Shown here piece after piece: positions 44,852-56,900 of a stretch of DNA of 64,000 nt. The DNA comes from Eunapius fragilis (taxonomy: Eukaryota; Porifera; Demospongiae; Spongillida; Spongillidae). The position numbers and the translations under genes were made by a program. Below the pieces are notes generated by a model. That model was not told the origin of the DNA, did no database searches, and saw nothing but the letters and a program-made list of their open reading frames with translations. Each line of letters opens with the position of its first letter. The first letter of the stretch is position 1. Where the stretch lies: the NCBI GenBank assembly GCA_963681505.1, contig OY811980.1, positions 8,127,118 to 8,191,117 on the forward strand, written 5' to 3'.

Positions 44852-47800
44852 GCTCTGCTCAGGGACACTCTGACCATTATCTCTGCTCTGGGGCACTCTG
44901 ACCATTACCTCTGCTCTGGGGTACTCTGACCATTACTTCTGCTCTGAGGCACTCTGACCATTACCTCTGCTCTGGGGTACTCTGACCATTACCTCTGCTC
45001 TGAGGCACTCTGACCATTACCTCTGCTCAGGGACACTCTGACCATTACCTCTGCTCTGGGACACTCTGACCATTATCTCTGCTCTGAGGCACTCTGACCA
45101 TTACCTCTGCTCTGGGGCACTCTGACCATTATCTCTGCTCTGGGGCACTCTGACCATTATCTCTGCTCTGAGGCACTCTGACCATTACCTCTGCTCTGGG
45201 GCACTCTGACCATCACCTCTGCTCTGGGGCACTCTGACCATTATCTCTGCTCTGGGGCACTCTGACCATTACCTCTGCTCTGAGGCACTCTGACCATCAC
45301 CTCTGCCCTGGGGCACTCTGACCATTATCTCTGCTCTGGGGCACTCTGACCATCACCTGTGCTCTGGGGCACTCTGACCATTATCTCTGCACTGGGGCAC
45401 TCTGACCATCACCTCTGCTCTGAGGCACTCTGACCATTACCTCTGCTCTGAGGCACTCTGACCATTACCTCTGCTCTGGGGCACTCTGACCATTATCTCT
45501 GCTCTGGGGCACTCTGACCATTACCTCTGCTCTGAGGCACTCTGACCATCACCTCTGCTCTGGGGCACTCTGACCATTACCTCTGCTCTGAGGCACTCTG
45601 ACCATCACCTCTGCTCTGGGGCACTCTGACCATTATCTCTGCTCTGAGGCACTCTGACCATTACCTCTGCTCTGGGGCACTCTGACCATCACCTCTGCTC
45701 TGGGGCACTCTGACCATTACCTCTGCTCTGGGGCACTCTGACCATTATCTCTGCTCTGAGGCATTCTGACCATTACCTCTGCTCTGGGGCACTCTGACCA
45801 TTATCTCTGCTCTGGGGCACTCTGACCATTACCTCTGCTCTGAGGCACTCTGACCATCACCTCTGCTCTGGGGCACTCTGACCATTATCTCTGCTCTGGG
45901 GCACTCTGACCATTACCTCTGCTCTGAGGCACTCTGACCATTACCTCTGCTCTGGGGCACTCTGACCATTATCTCTGCTCTGGGGCACTCTGACCATCAC
46001 CTCTGCTCTGGGGCACTCTGACCATTATCTCTGCTCTGGGGCACTCTGACCATTACCTCTGCTCTGGGGCACTCTGACCATTATCTCTGCTCTGAGGCAC
46101 TCTGACCATTACCTCTGCTCTGGGGCACTCTGACCATTATCTCTGCTCTGGGGCACTCTGACCATTACCTCTGCTCTGAGGCACTCTGACCATTACCTCT
46201 GCTCTGGGGCACTCTGACCATTACCTCTGCTCTGAGGCACTCTGACCATCACCTCTGCTCTGGGGCACTCTGACCATTATCTCTGCTCTGGGGCACTCTG
46301 ACCATTATCTCTGCTCTGGGGCACTCTGACCATTACCTCTGCTCTGGGGCACTCTGACCATTACCTCTGCTCTGGGGCACTCTGACCATTATCTCTGCTC
46401 TGAGGCACTCTGACCATTACCTCTGCTCTGGGGCACTCTGACCATTACCTCTGCTCTGAGGCACTCTGACCATCACCTCTGCTCTGGGGCACTCTGACCA
46501 TTATCTCTGCTCTGGGGCACTCTGACCATTATCTCTGCTCTGGGGCACTCTGACCATTACCTCTGCTCTGGGGCACTCTGACCATTACCTCTGCTCTGAG
46601 GCACTCTGACCATTACCTCTGCTCTGGAGCACTCTGACCATTACCTCTGCTCTGGGGCACTCTGACCATTACCTCTGCTCTGAGGCACTCTGACCATTAC
46701 CTCTGCTCTGGGGCACTCTGACCATCACCTCTGCTCTGGGGCACTCTGACCATCACCTCTGCTCTGGAGCACTCTGACCATTACCTCTGCTCTGGGGCAC
46801 TCTGACCATTATCTCTGCTCTGGGACACTCTGACCATTATCTCTGCTCTGGGGCACTCTGACCATCACCTCTGCTCTGGGGCACTCTGACCATTATCTCT
46901 GCTCTGGGGCACTCTGACCATCACCTCTGCTCTGGGGCACTCTGACCATTACCTCTGCTCTGGAGCACTCTGACCATCACCTCTGCTCTGGGGCACTCTG
47001 ACCATTACCTCTGCTCTGGAGCACTCTGACCATTATCTCTGCTCTGAGGCACTCTGACCATTACCTCTGCTCTGGGGCACTCTGACCATTATCTCTGCTC
47101 TGGGGCACTCTGACCATTATCTCTGCTCTGGGGCACTCTGACCATTACCTCTGCTCTGGGGCACTCTGACCATTACCTCTGCTCTGGGGCACTCTGACCA
47201 TTACCTCTGCTCTGGAGCACTCTGACCATTACCTCTGTTCTGGGGCACTCTGACCATTATCTCTGCTCTGGGGCACTCTGACCATTACCTCTGCTCTGGA
47301 GCACTCTGACCATTACCTCTGCTCTGGGGCACTCTGACCATTACCTCTGATCTGGGGCACTCTGACCATTACCACTGCTCTGAGGCACTCTGACCATTAT
47401 CTCTGCTCTGGGGCACTCTGACCATTATCTCTGCTCTGGGGCACTCTGACCATTACCTCTGCTCTGGAGCACTCTGACCATCACCTCTGCTCTGGAGCAC
47501 TCTGACCATTACCTCTGCTCTGGAGCACTCTGACCATCACCTCTGCTCTGAGGCACTCTGACCATTACCTCTGCTCTGGGGCACTCTGACCATTATCTCT
47601 GCTCTGGATCACTCTGACCATCACCTCTGCTCTGGGGCACTCTGACCATTACCTCTGCTCTGGGGCACTTTGACCATTACCTCTGCTCTGAGGCACTCTG
47701 ACCATTATCTCTGCTCTGAGGCACTCTGACCATTACCTCTGCTCTGGGGCACTCTGACCATCACCTCTGCTCTGGGGCACTCTGACCATTATCTTTGCTC

Positions 47801-49432
47801 TGGGGCACTCTGACCATCACCTCTGCTCTGAGGCACTCTGACCATTATCTCTGCTCTGAGGCACTCTGACCATTACCTCTGCTCTGGGGCACTCTGACCA
47901 TTACCTCTGCTCTGAGGCACTCTGCCCATTATCTCTGCTCTGGGGCACTCTGACCATTACCTCTGCTCTGGGGCACTCTGACCATTATCTCTGCTCTGGG
48001 GCACTCTGACCATTACCTCTGCTCTGGGGCACTCTGACCATTATCTCTGCTCTGAGGCACTCTGACCATTACCTCTGCTCTGAGGCACTCTGACCATCAC
48101 CTCTGCTCTGGGGCACTCTGACCATTATCTCTGCTCTGGGGCACTCTGACCATTACCTCTGCTCTGAGGCACTCTGACCATTACCTCTGCTCTGGGGCAC
48201 TCTGACCATTATCTCTGCTCTGGGGCACTCTGACCATCACCTCTGCTCTGGGGCACTCTGACCATTATCTCTGCTCTGGGGCACTCTGACCATTACCTCT
48301 GCTCTGGGGCACTCTGACCATTATCTCTGCTCTGAGGCACTCTGACCATTACCTCTGCTCTGGGGCACTCTGACCATTATCTCTGCTCTGGGGCACTCTG
48401 ACCATTACCTCTGCTCTGAGGCACTCTGACCATTACCTCTGCTCTGGGGCACTCTGACCATTACCTCTGCTCTGAGGCACTCTGACCATCACCTCTGCTC
48501 TGGGGCACTCTGACCATTATCTCTGCTCTGGGGCACTCTGACCATTATCTCTGCTCTGGGGCACTCTGACCATTACCTCTGCTCTGGAGCACTCTGACCA
48601 TTACCTCTGCTCTGGGGCACTCTGACCATTACCTCTGCTCTGGGGCACTCTGACCATTACCTCTGCTCTGAGGCACTCTGACCATTATCTCTGCTCTGGG
48701 GCACTCTGACCATTATCTCTGCTCTGGGGCACTCTGACCATTACCTCTGCTCTGGAGCACTCTGACCATCACCTCTGCTCTGGAGCACTCTGACCATTAC
48801 CTCTGCTCTGGAGCACTCTGACCATCACCTCTGCTCTGAGGCACTCTGATCATTACCTCTGCTCTGGGGCACTCTGACCATTATCTCTGCTCTGGATCAC
48901 TCTGACCATCACCTCTGCTCTGGGGCACTCTGACCATTACCTCTGCTCTGGGGCACTTTGACCATTACCTCTGCTCTGAGGCACTCTGACCATTATCTCT
49001 GCTCTGAGGCACTCTGACCATTACCTCTGCTCTGGGGCACTCTGACCATCACCTCTGCTCTGGGGCACTCTGACCATTATCTCTGCTCTGGGGCACTCTG
49101 ACCATCACCTCTGCTCTGAGGCACTCTGACCATTATCTCTGCTCTGAGGCACTCTGACCATTACCTCTGCTCTGGGGCACTCTGACCATTACCTCTGCTC
49201 TGAGGCACTCTGACCATTATCTCTGCTCTGGGGCACTCTGACCATTACCTCTGCTCTGAGGCACTCTGACCATTATCTCTGCTCTGGGGCACTCTGACCA
49301 TTACCTCTGCTCTGGGGCACTCTGACCATTATCTCTGCTCTGGGGCACTCTGACCATTACCTCTGCTCTGGGGCACTCTGACCATTACCTCTGCTCTGGA
49401 GCACTCTGACCATTACTTCTGCTCTGGAACAA
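44852..49432. repeat. 28-base satellite, long array (about 163 units)
   Basis: Same unit as at 27005-27905 (CACTCTGACCATTACCTCTG plus CTCTGGGG), with frequent GAGGC, GGAGC, TATCTC and CATCACC variants. Rare variants repeat at a fixed distance: GGATCACTC occurs at 47606 and 48894, 1288 bases apart, exactly 46 units, and neighbouring variants match too, so a large block was copied within the array. It has no coding capacity. Confidence 0.96.
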
Positions 49433-49699
49433 TAATGGGTTCCATATTCAAATTTCAGTTATGCAATTCTTTAATTGCCTCATACCCTGCCATAACCATC
49501 ACCTTAACTGCACCACAATGTTTTTAAAACATGTATGCCTCCTTCCCATGGTGCTTCACTATTTAATATTGTACACTTCATTCAAGCAATTAGCTAAGCA
49601 ATGCATGGAGGTATATGTCTAGTCTTCTGTGCTAATGTCCCTGGTCACATAACTACTCATTATATTTTGATCCACTAAACCTTTGCAGCCTCGTTGAAG
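49433..49699. terminator. 3' flank of gene D with possible poly(A) signal
   Basis: On the minus strand an ATTAAA at 49562-49567 lies about 133 bases after the gene D stop. The same motif and surrounding sequence are present downstream of gene C (28029-28034). No other feature seen. Confidence 0.4.
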
Positions 49700-50949
49700 T
49701 TAGCATGTGTCAAATGTGTCCACATATGATAACAGAGCTTCATGACACAACTTGTACTGGTCCTAGGAAGGGGGAGGAGGGAAACCATAGCAACACACTA
49801 CTACCCTTCATACCACAACATTAATAACCTCACTACATAGGTTGTGGGGGCATTACCAACTGAATAAAGCCCACCACACCATTTCTCTCTTCATCCACCC
49901 CTCCTCCTCTCTCCTCCCCCTCTCCTCCTCCTCTTACCACTCCCTGCACAAGGCCAGGTCTTTGGGTTCTGGCTGCCTTTATGGCTCGAAGGACATCCAC
50001 TGTGCCTTCTCCCTTCATCTGTTCCAGACATGAGTGGATGGTTATGAAGGTACCAGTGCGTCCCATACCATCACTGTGCGTATGGGGAGGGGCACGAGGA
50101 TGAAGTGGGTGGAGTCATTAAACATCATTACTATGGTAACAGACTCACTTGCACATGACAACAATAGGGCCACTCCCACTGCTGCTATAGGTCTTGTTGA
50201 TCTGTGCCATCATCTCCAGAAGGGAGGAGAAGTTTGGTCGTCCATTCTCCACCCACGCGGTGTAATGGTATTGCATTACAGCAAGGATCTATGGTAACCA
50301 TGGCAATAATAGTGGCTAAACAGGCAGCTGTAATGTATCATCTCTCTGACCAGAGGAGACTTGAGCACATGTAGTTTGCGAACTGTGAAGTCACTGTGAG
50401 TACTGATAGTGTCCTGTGTGATTTGAAAGGGGCCCACACCGAGGGTTGTCTCCTTAGTGGGGGGCCAATATACACCACTGTCCTCCTGGGGGGTAAGGTG
50501 CTGAGTCCCCAGACCTTCCCCACATGCCCCTCCTCCACTCACTCTCTCCCCCTCGCTGAGTGTGTACAGCTGGACCAGTATTGAACACTTGTGTTCCACC
50601 ACCATTCTCCAGAGGTCAGTCACTGTGCTAGGCAAGGGGACTTGGGTGGCTATAAACATGGCTGGTTCACGGTACCCCTATGGGATTAATGGCAGAACAG
50701 GTATAGAGTACTGGTTGTGAGACATTCAAGGCTTACGTTGACAAAGCTGGCATTGATGTACTCACATTCCTGATAAATGCACACCCTCTTACTGTCTCCT
50801 GAAGTGACAAAGGTTATTATTTCAGGCCACTGTGGTATGGTATGCTGCTTACTGGGAACTTTGTTGCTATAACGATTCTTATGTTTGTTTAGTTCATTTA
50901 ATGCACATTTGAATTCCTTGTCCTTAAACTGACACAGGATTTCCAAACT
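49700..50949 (-). CDS. Gene D D2 phosphatase domain exons
   Basis: Exons: 50853-50949 (NRYSNKVP), 50737-50798 (DSKRVCIYQ, YINASFVN), 50544-50677 (FIATQVPLP), 50349-50485 (SGVYWPP), 50149-50288 (HYTAWVENGRP ending IVVMC), 49938-50073 (DGMGRTGTFITIHSC) and 49700-49762 (DQYKLCHEALLSYVDTF). The P-loop Cys codon lies three bases before the donor at 50149. The preceding His is Met and the WPD Asp is Glu. The 2-base loss near 49705 changes the C-terminus. Confidence 0.83.
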
Positions 50950-53900
50950 CTGAAATGGAATGTACATTTCTTGCATCATGAAATGTACACTGTTGACAGC
51001 TGCCTTTGTTATGTGCAGCTTCAGAAATCATGTTTCAGTTCTGGATAGATATCAGCCAGCTAACTGCATGGAAGCAGGCCATACCCAAAGGGGTTATCTA
51101 CATAATGGCACTACCTAGTGCTTAGCTCTACCATCATGCCTATTCAATTCCCTTTTATAATTATGCATACATCATTTTGTAATGCTATAATTTGCTGACT
51201 TTAAATGCTCTTCTGGATGCCTAACAGAGGAGGTTATGGTCTAACAGAGGAGGTTATGCTCTAACAGAGGAGGTTATGGTCTAACAGAGGAGGTTATGCT
51301 CTAACAGAGGAGGTTATGCTCTAACAGAGGAGGTTATGGTCTAACAGAGGAGGTTATGGTCTAACAGAGGAGGTTATGGTCTAACAGAGGAGGTTATGGT
51401 CTAACAGAGGAGGTTATGCTCTAACAGAGGAGGTTATGGTCTAACAGAGGAGGTTATGCTCTAACAGAGGAGGTTATGGTCTAACAGAGGAGGTTATGGT
51501 CTAACAGAGGAGGTTATGGTCTAACAGAGGAGGTTATGGTCTAACAGAGGAGGTTATGCTCTAACAGAGGAGGTTATGCTCTAACAGAGGAGGTTAGGGT
51601 CTAACAGAGGAGGTTATGGTCTAACAGAGGAGGTTATGGTCTAACAGAGGAGGTTATGGTCTAACAGAGGAGGTTATGCTCTAACAGAGGAGGTTATGCT
51701 CTAACAGAGGAGGTTATGCTCTAACAGAGGAGGTTATGGTCTAACAGAGGAGGTTATGGTCTAACAGAGGAGGTTATGGTCTAACAGCGGAGGTTATGGT
51801 CTAACAGAGGAGGTTATGGTCTAACAGAGGAGGTTATGCTCTAACAGAGGAGGTTAGGGTCTAACAGAGGAGGTTATGGTCTAACAGAGGAGGTTATGGT
51901 CTAACAGAGGAGGTTATGGTCTAACAGAGGAGGTTATGGTCTAACAGAGGAGGTTATGGTCTAACAGAGGAGGTTATGGTCTAACAGAGGAGGTTATGCT
52001 CTAACAGAGGAGGTTATGGTCTAACAGAGGAGGTTATGGTCTAACAGAGGAGGTTATGGTCTAACAGAGGAGGTTATGCTCTAACAGAGGAGGTTATGGT
52101 CTAACAGAGGAGGTTATGGTCTAACAGAGGAGGTTATGGTCTAACAGAGGAGGTTATGCTCTAACAGGAGGTTATGGTCTAGCAGAGGAGGTTATGGTCT
52201 AACAGAGGAGGTTATGGTCTAACAGAGGAGGTTATGCTCTAACAGAGGAGGTTAGGGTCTAACAGAGGAGGTTATGCTCTAACAGAGGAGGTTATGGTCT
52301 AACAGAGGAGGTTATGGTCTAACAGAGGAGGTTATGGTCTAACAGAGGAGGTTATGCTCTAACAGAGGAGGTTATGCTCTAACAGAGGAGGTTATGCTCT
52401 AACAGAGGAGGTTATGCTCTAACAGAGGAGGTTATGCTCTAACAGAGGAGGTTATGTTCTAACAGAGGAGGTTATGGTCTAACAGCGGAGGTTATGCTCT
52501 AACAGAGGAGGTTATGGTCTAACAGAGGAGGTTATGGTCTGATGAGGATTATTATTCATCATACTCTACCTGCTCAGAAGCCACACCCCCACTCCCTGGT
52601 ACCTTCATAATGAACCACCACTAACCTTATACTGCTTCTCATATCCTGACACGCCCCCTTCCTGTCCCACATCCTGTAGCCTGTTCATGGCACGCCTCAG
52701 GTCAGCAGTGACCACCTCAGTATCACCACACACCACCAGCTCATTAACGCAGTCATGAACAAACACATACTGATCCTGGGGAAGAGAGGAGGGGTCAAGG
52801 CCTTTCCCCACAATAACCATCCTTCCATCTAAAGCCCACCCTTCCATCTAATACACACCCCTCCTACTCCTACAATGAATATCATTTTCAAGCTCTTCGT
52901 TACCATCCTCCACTGAGCTTCGCCCACATCGCTACTCCTCTCCTCTCCATCCCATCACAGAGCTGTTGATCTCACCAGTGCCTGCACCATCTGAACCCTC
53001 TGTATTCTCAGCTTCTTCACACAGTTGTAGACATCAATGGTCTGGTCTGTCTGCATTGCTTGCATCACTATGTCCAGAGCTATGAAGGTCCCTGTTCTAC
53101 CAACTCCTGCACTGCAGTGAACTACAAGGGGGGCATCATTTGAAATAGGGTGGACCTTGCGAATGTGTCTACTGAATTGAACAAGAGACATAGCGTTGCT
53201 AGGGACTCCATGATCTGGCCACCCAGTATAGTGGAAATGGGTCACCTCTAGAGGTGAGCTCTCATTGGAAGATGACTGTGGGGTTAAATGACATCATCTC
53301 TCTCTTGTACACCATGAGGACACACCCTTACATCTTTAATGATAAGCTTTCTCACTTCATACTCAGCATATGACACCATAGTGAGCAGCTGGATAGAGAG
53401 GTTATCCATGTTCATGGTCCCTCCTACCTCCTTTGGCCAGTACTGCTCACATTTAACCTGGGGGAGTGAGAATGAAGGTGGGGGAGGAGAGGGAGGGGAG
53501 AAGGGAGAAAGGTGGAGGAGGAGGGAAGGTAGAAGAGGATGGAGGGTAAGGTGGAGGAGGAGGGAGGCCATTCATCTCTATCACAGCAAGAGTTTTACTG
53601 ATTAGTGTGCAACATTTAATGTCGCATACATAGCCACACCCACCATGGCCACTCCCTTTATTGCCTTCACTCACCTTGCCATCTTCTGTACATCTGGTCA
53701 GCATGACGATGGTTGCTAGGCGATACTCAAGCAACATTCTCAGGAAGTGTTGTGTGGTGTTTTGAAGTGGACCTAAGTAGAAATGTGACAGCAGTGAAGT
53801 ACCATTGGTGAGAAGAGTACACCATACCTTGGGCAGCTATGTAAGCCTTTGGCTTATGGAGACCCTTTGATGTAGTGTGGGGTCAGGGATAATTAGAGAA

Positions 53901-56900
53901 CATATGTGTATTGTATGTGTGTAGCCTACATCGATGAAGCTGGCATTGATGTAGTCTGAACCAGCTATGCCTGTTTGTTGCTTCAACATAACACGATTGT
54001 GGTCATCTGTGTACTGGTTGGATCATTGCGTACAGGGGGGGGGGGGGGGGGGGGGGGGGGGGCTAGCTATATGCCTTACATGGGTATACGTTGGTGAACC
54101 TGTTCAGTGAGGGATTGCTGTCTGCTACACTATGGGATGTCACAGGCTCCTTGGGAATGGTCTGGGAGGAGAAGATTACATCATGCAGGGGGCAGGGCAA
54201 TGATTGTTACCATGCCAACGTACGTACATCAAACTGATCCTTAAAGCCACCATCATTATCAGCATGCAGGCGGTCCACGTGTTCAAAGAAATTAGCAGTT
54301 GGAACAGGCTCCACTGCATAGGTGATACATGTGTGTGCACACTGTGGTCACATGCTCAGACATCAATACCTGTTTTATCCTCTCTGGGCATATAAACAAA
54401 ACTTGTTTTGATGATTTCACTTTCATTGTGCTTGGTCGTTTTCACATAATTCAGTCCTTTGGTTCCCACAGCTGATGAGCCTAATGTCAACATGCTGTTA
54501 CCATCCTGCTGAGTATGTAACCTCAGAAGTCCACTCTTCTTCCTCCTCCAAATGCTATCAGGTGACCTGGTCATGTGACGACTAGTTATTTTTTTTTGAC
54601 TTACATGGGGACAGCAATCATGATAGCCGCCAATATGATAACAGCAAAGACCACTCCCCCAGCACCTCCAGCCACTCCCACTACAGTAGAGCTTGCATCA
54701 GATATGGCCACCACTGTTACTGCAGCAGAGACAGGTTATTTACTGTGACATTACGTCATCATGACTGTGCATATATAATACTTTATAACCATGCATATGT
54801 GGCCCCATACATCGCTTGATCATACAAGCTATATAGTACCTACACATGTATACATGGCTAAGCTACCATATATGGCTATACTATCATACATGACTATACT
54901 ACCATATATGGTGATACTGTTATACATGGCTATCATAATAAACATTACTTTCAATGCCTTCAGAGCCACTGTTTCCTGCAATGAAGGCTGACTTGCTAGG
55001 TCCAACGTATGCAATACATGCATATAAACCAGTTCGTACAGGGAACAGATTAAGTGTGGTCAGGTAGGATGACCCAGTCCATGAAAGATTACTACCACTG
55101 AGGGTAGCTCCTCCTGGTGCAGTCCATGTACTGTTCACCATCACTGTACTGTCCACTGATGGGTCCAACTGGATATTACAGGTCAGGGTGAGGTTGTCTC
55201 CCTCAGTGATGACCTGGCTGGGTACTGCTGTGATGGTCACTCTGGGTGAAGGGACTGGGGAGGAATGATAGGTTTAACTAAGCCAACTAGGAAAAGTAGG
55301 ATAGTGACTAACTTTGAACAGTTAGATTGACAAAAGAGGTACCACGTAGACCTGTGATGGATATTACTGGGAGGGAGACATTGGCTATACAGAAGTACTG
55401 TCCTCCATCAGATGTGTGGAGAGGGTTGAATTGGAGAGTGAGGGTTGTTGTGTTAGCTGAGACCACTCCAGGAGTCACTGAGATGCCATTTCCTACAACT
55501 ACACTTGATCCATTCTTCAACCACATCACCTGAGGAACAACTACCAGTCCATTTACTACCATCACTGTACATGTGAGTGTGTATGGACTTCCTGCAGTGG
55601 AGCTCCCTGATGAAGTGATAATCACCTGAGGAGCAGGGGGAGCTGTGAGGGAGGAGGGGTGGATAGTGAACATCAGGTGTCACCTGCTCTAACATCTACT
55701 GACCTTTTACTGTGATTGGTGATGTGGAAGAACTGACAGCTATTGAGGTGTCCACATACTGCTGACCTGATGCAGAAACACTAACTGAACAGTTGTACAC
55801 TCCAGTATCACTGGTGTTGAGAGGATAGAACTGTACAGTGGTCTGGTTGACACCAGAGGAGAGGGAGACTCTACCACCACCACTGGAGATCTGTCCTCCT
55901 GGTCCAGTCCACAAGGAGTTAAAGGTGACAGGAGTGTCCACTTGTGGGATGAGCTGAACATTACAGGTGAGGTTGAGTGGTGTACCAGCATAGTATGAGG
56001 AGGTGATGGGTGTGGAGGAGATGTTGACAGTGGGAGGAGGGACTGAGGGAAGGGGAGGCAGTAATTAGTGCTCACTACTTGCAAATCACGTACTTAGAAC
56101 AGTGACACTTGTGGCTTTAGTTGTTGAGCTAAATGGTGAACTTAGCATAGACTGACATGTGTACTGTCCTCCATGAGAGGTACAGAGAGGGTTAAATGTG
56201 AGGATGCCATTGGATACAGTGATGCCATTTCCACTGGTAACCACTCCAGTTGAGTTCCTCCATGTCACCACAGGAGTGAGTGAAGTGTTCCCCACCAGTG
56301 TTCCATTACAGATGAGTGTGTACATCTGTCCTGCCACTGGGCTGCCTGATGTGGTGATGTTTACTGTGTGTACTGAAACTAAAAGAATGCATGTTACCAC
56401 ATTCCACCATCCTTGGGTCCCACCCCTCTCACACTTTTACAAACCCACCAAATGAACTGTATCAAGCAAGGTGTTATGTTTAACATCTAGAAACAGCAAA
56501 AACTTAGTGGGAATGGCATATATCTCAACACTGAAGGCTTGTTTCATTTGTTCTAAACATTACTGGGCTCTTAAGGCCACTGAAATATATGTGTGGAGAA
56601 ATACATATATGTTCACTGTACCCAAGATGGAGGCATTCCTTCCCATTGGTCCAGTGATGTACTGTGAGGCCATGGGAGTGACTGACACTGCACAGATATA
56701 GTTCCCAGCATCTCCAGTCCCCAGTGAAGTCAACATCAGTGTGCTCTGGTAGGATGACCCAGTCCATGAAGGATTACTACCACTGAGGGTAGCTCCTCCT
56801 GGTGCAGTCCATGTACTGTTCACCATCACTGTACTGTCCACTGATGGGTCCAACTGGATATTACAGGTCAGGGTGTGGTTGTCTCCCTCAGTGATGACCT

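Noticed and set aside
27005-49432. Possible CRISPR arrays in the regular 28-, 22- and 20-base repeats
   Set aside because: The repeats are head to tail with no unique spacers, and the DNA is eukaryotic.
49938-50073. D2 phosphatase with catalytic Cys replaced by His (THSDGMGRTG)
   Set aside because: That reading runs through the acceptor into the intron. Splicing TGC-AA to T-GAT gives MCNDGMGRTG, so the Cys is kept.
54013-54013. Acceptor at CCAACCAG before YTDDHNRV in gene D
   Set aside because: The CAG is mutated in genes B and C; the CACAG seven bases further on is shared by all three and gives the better PTP match YPYDDHNRV.
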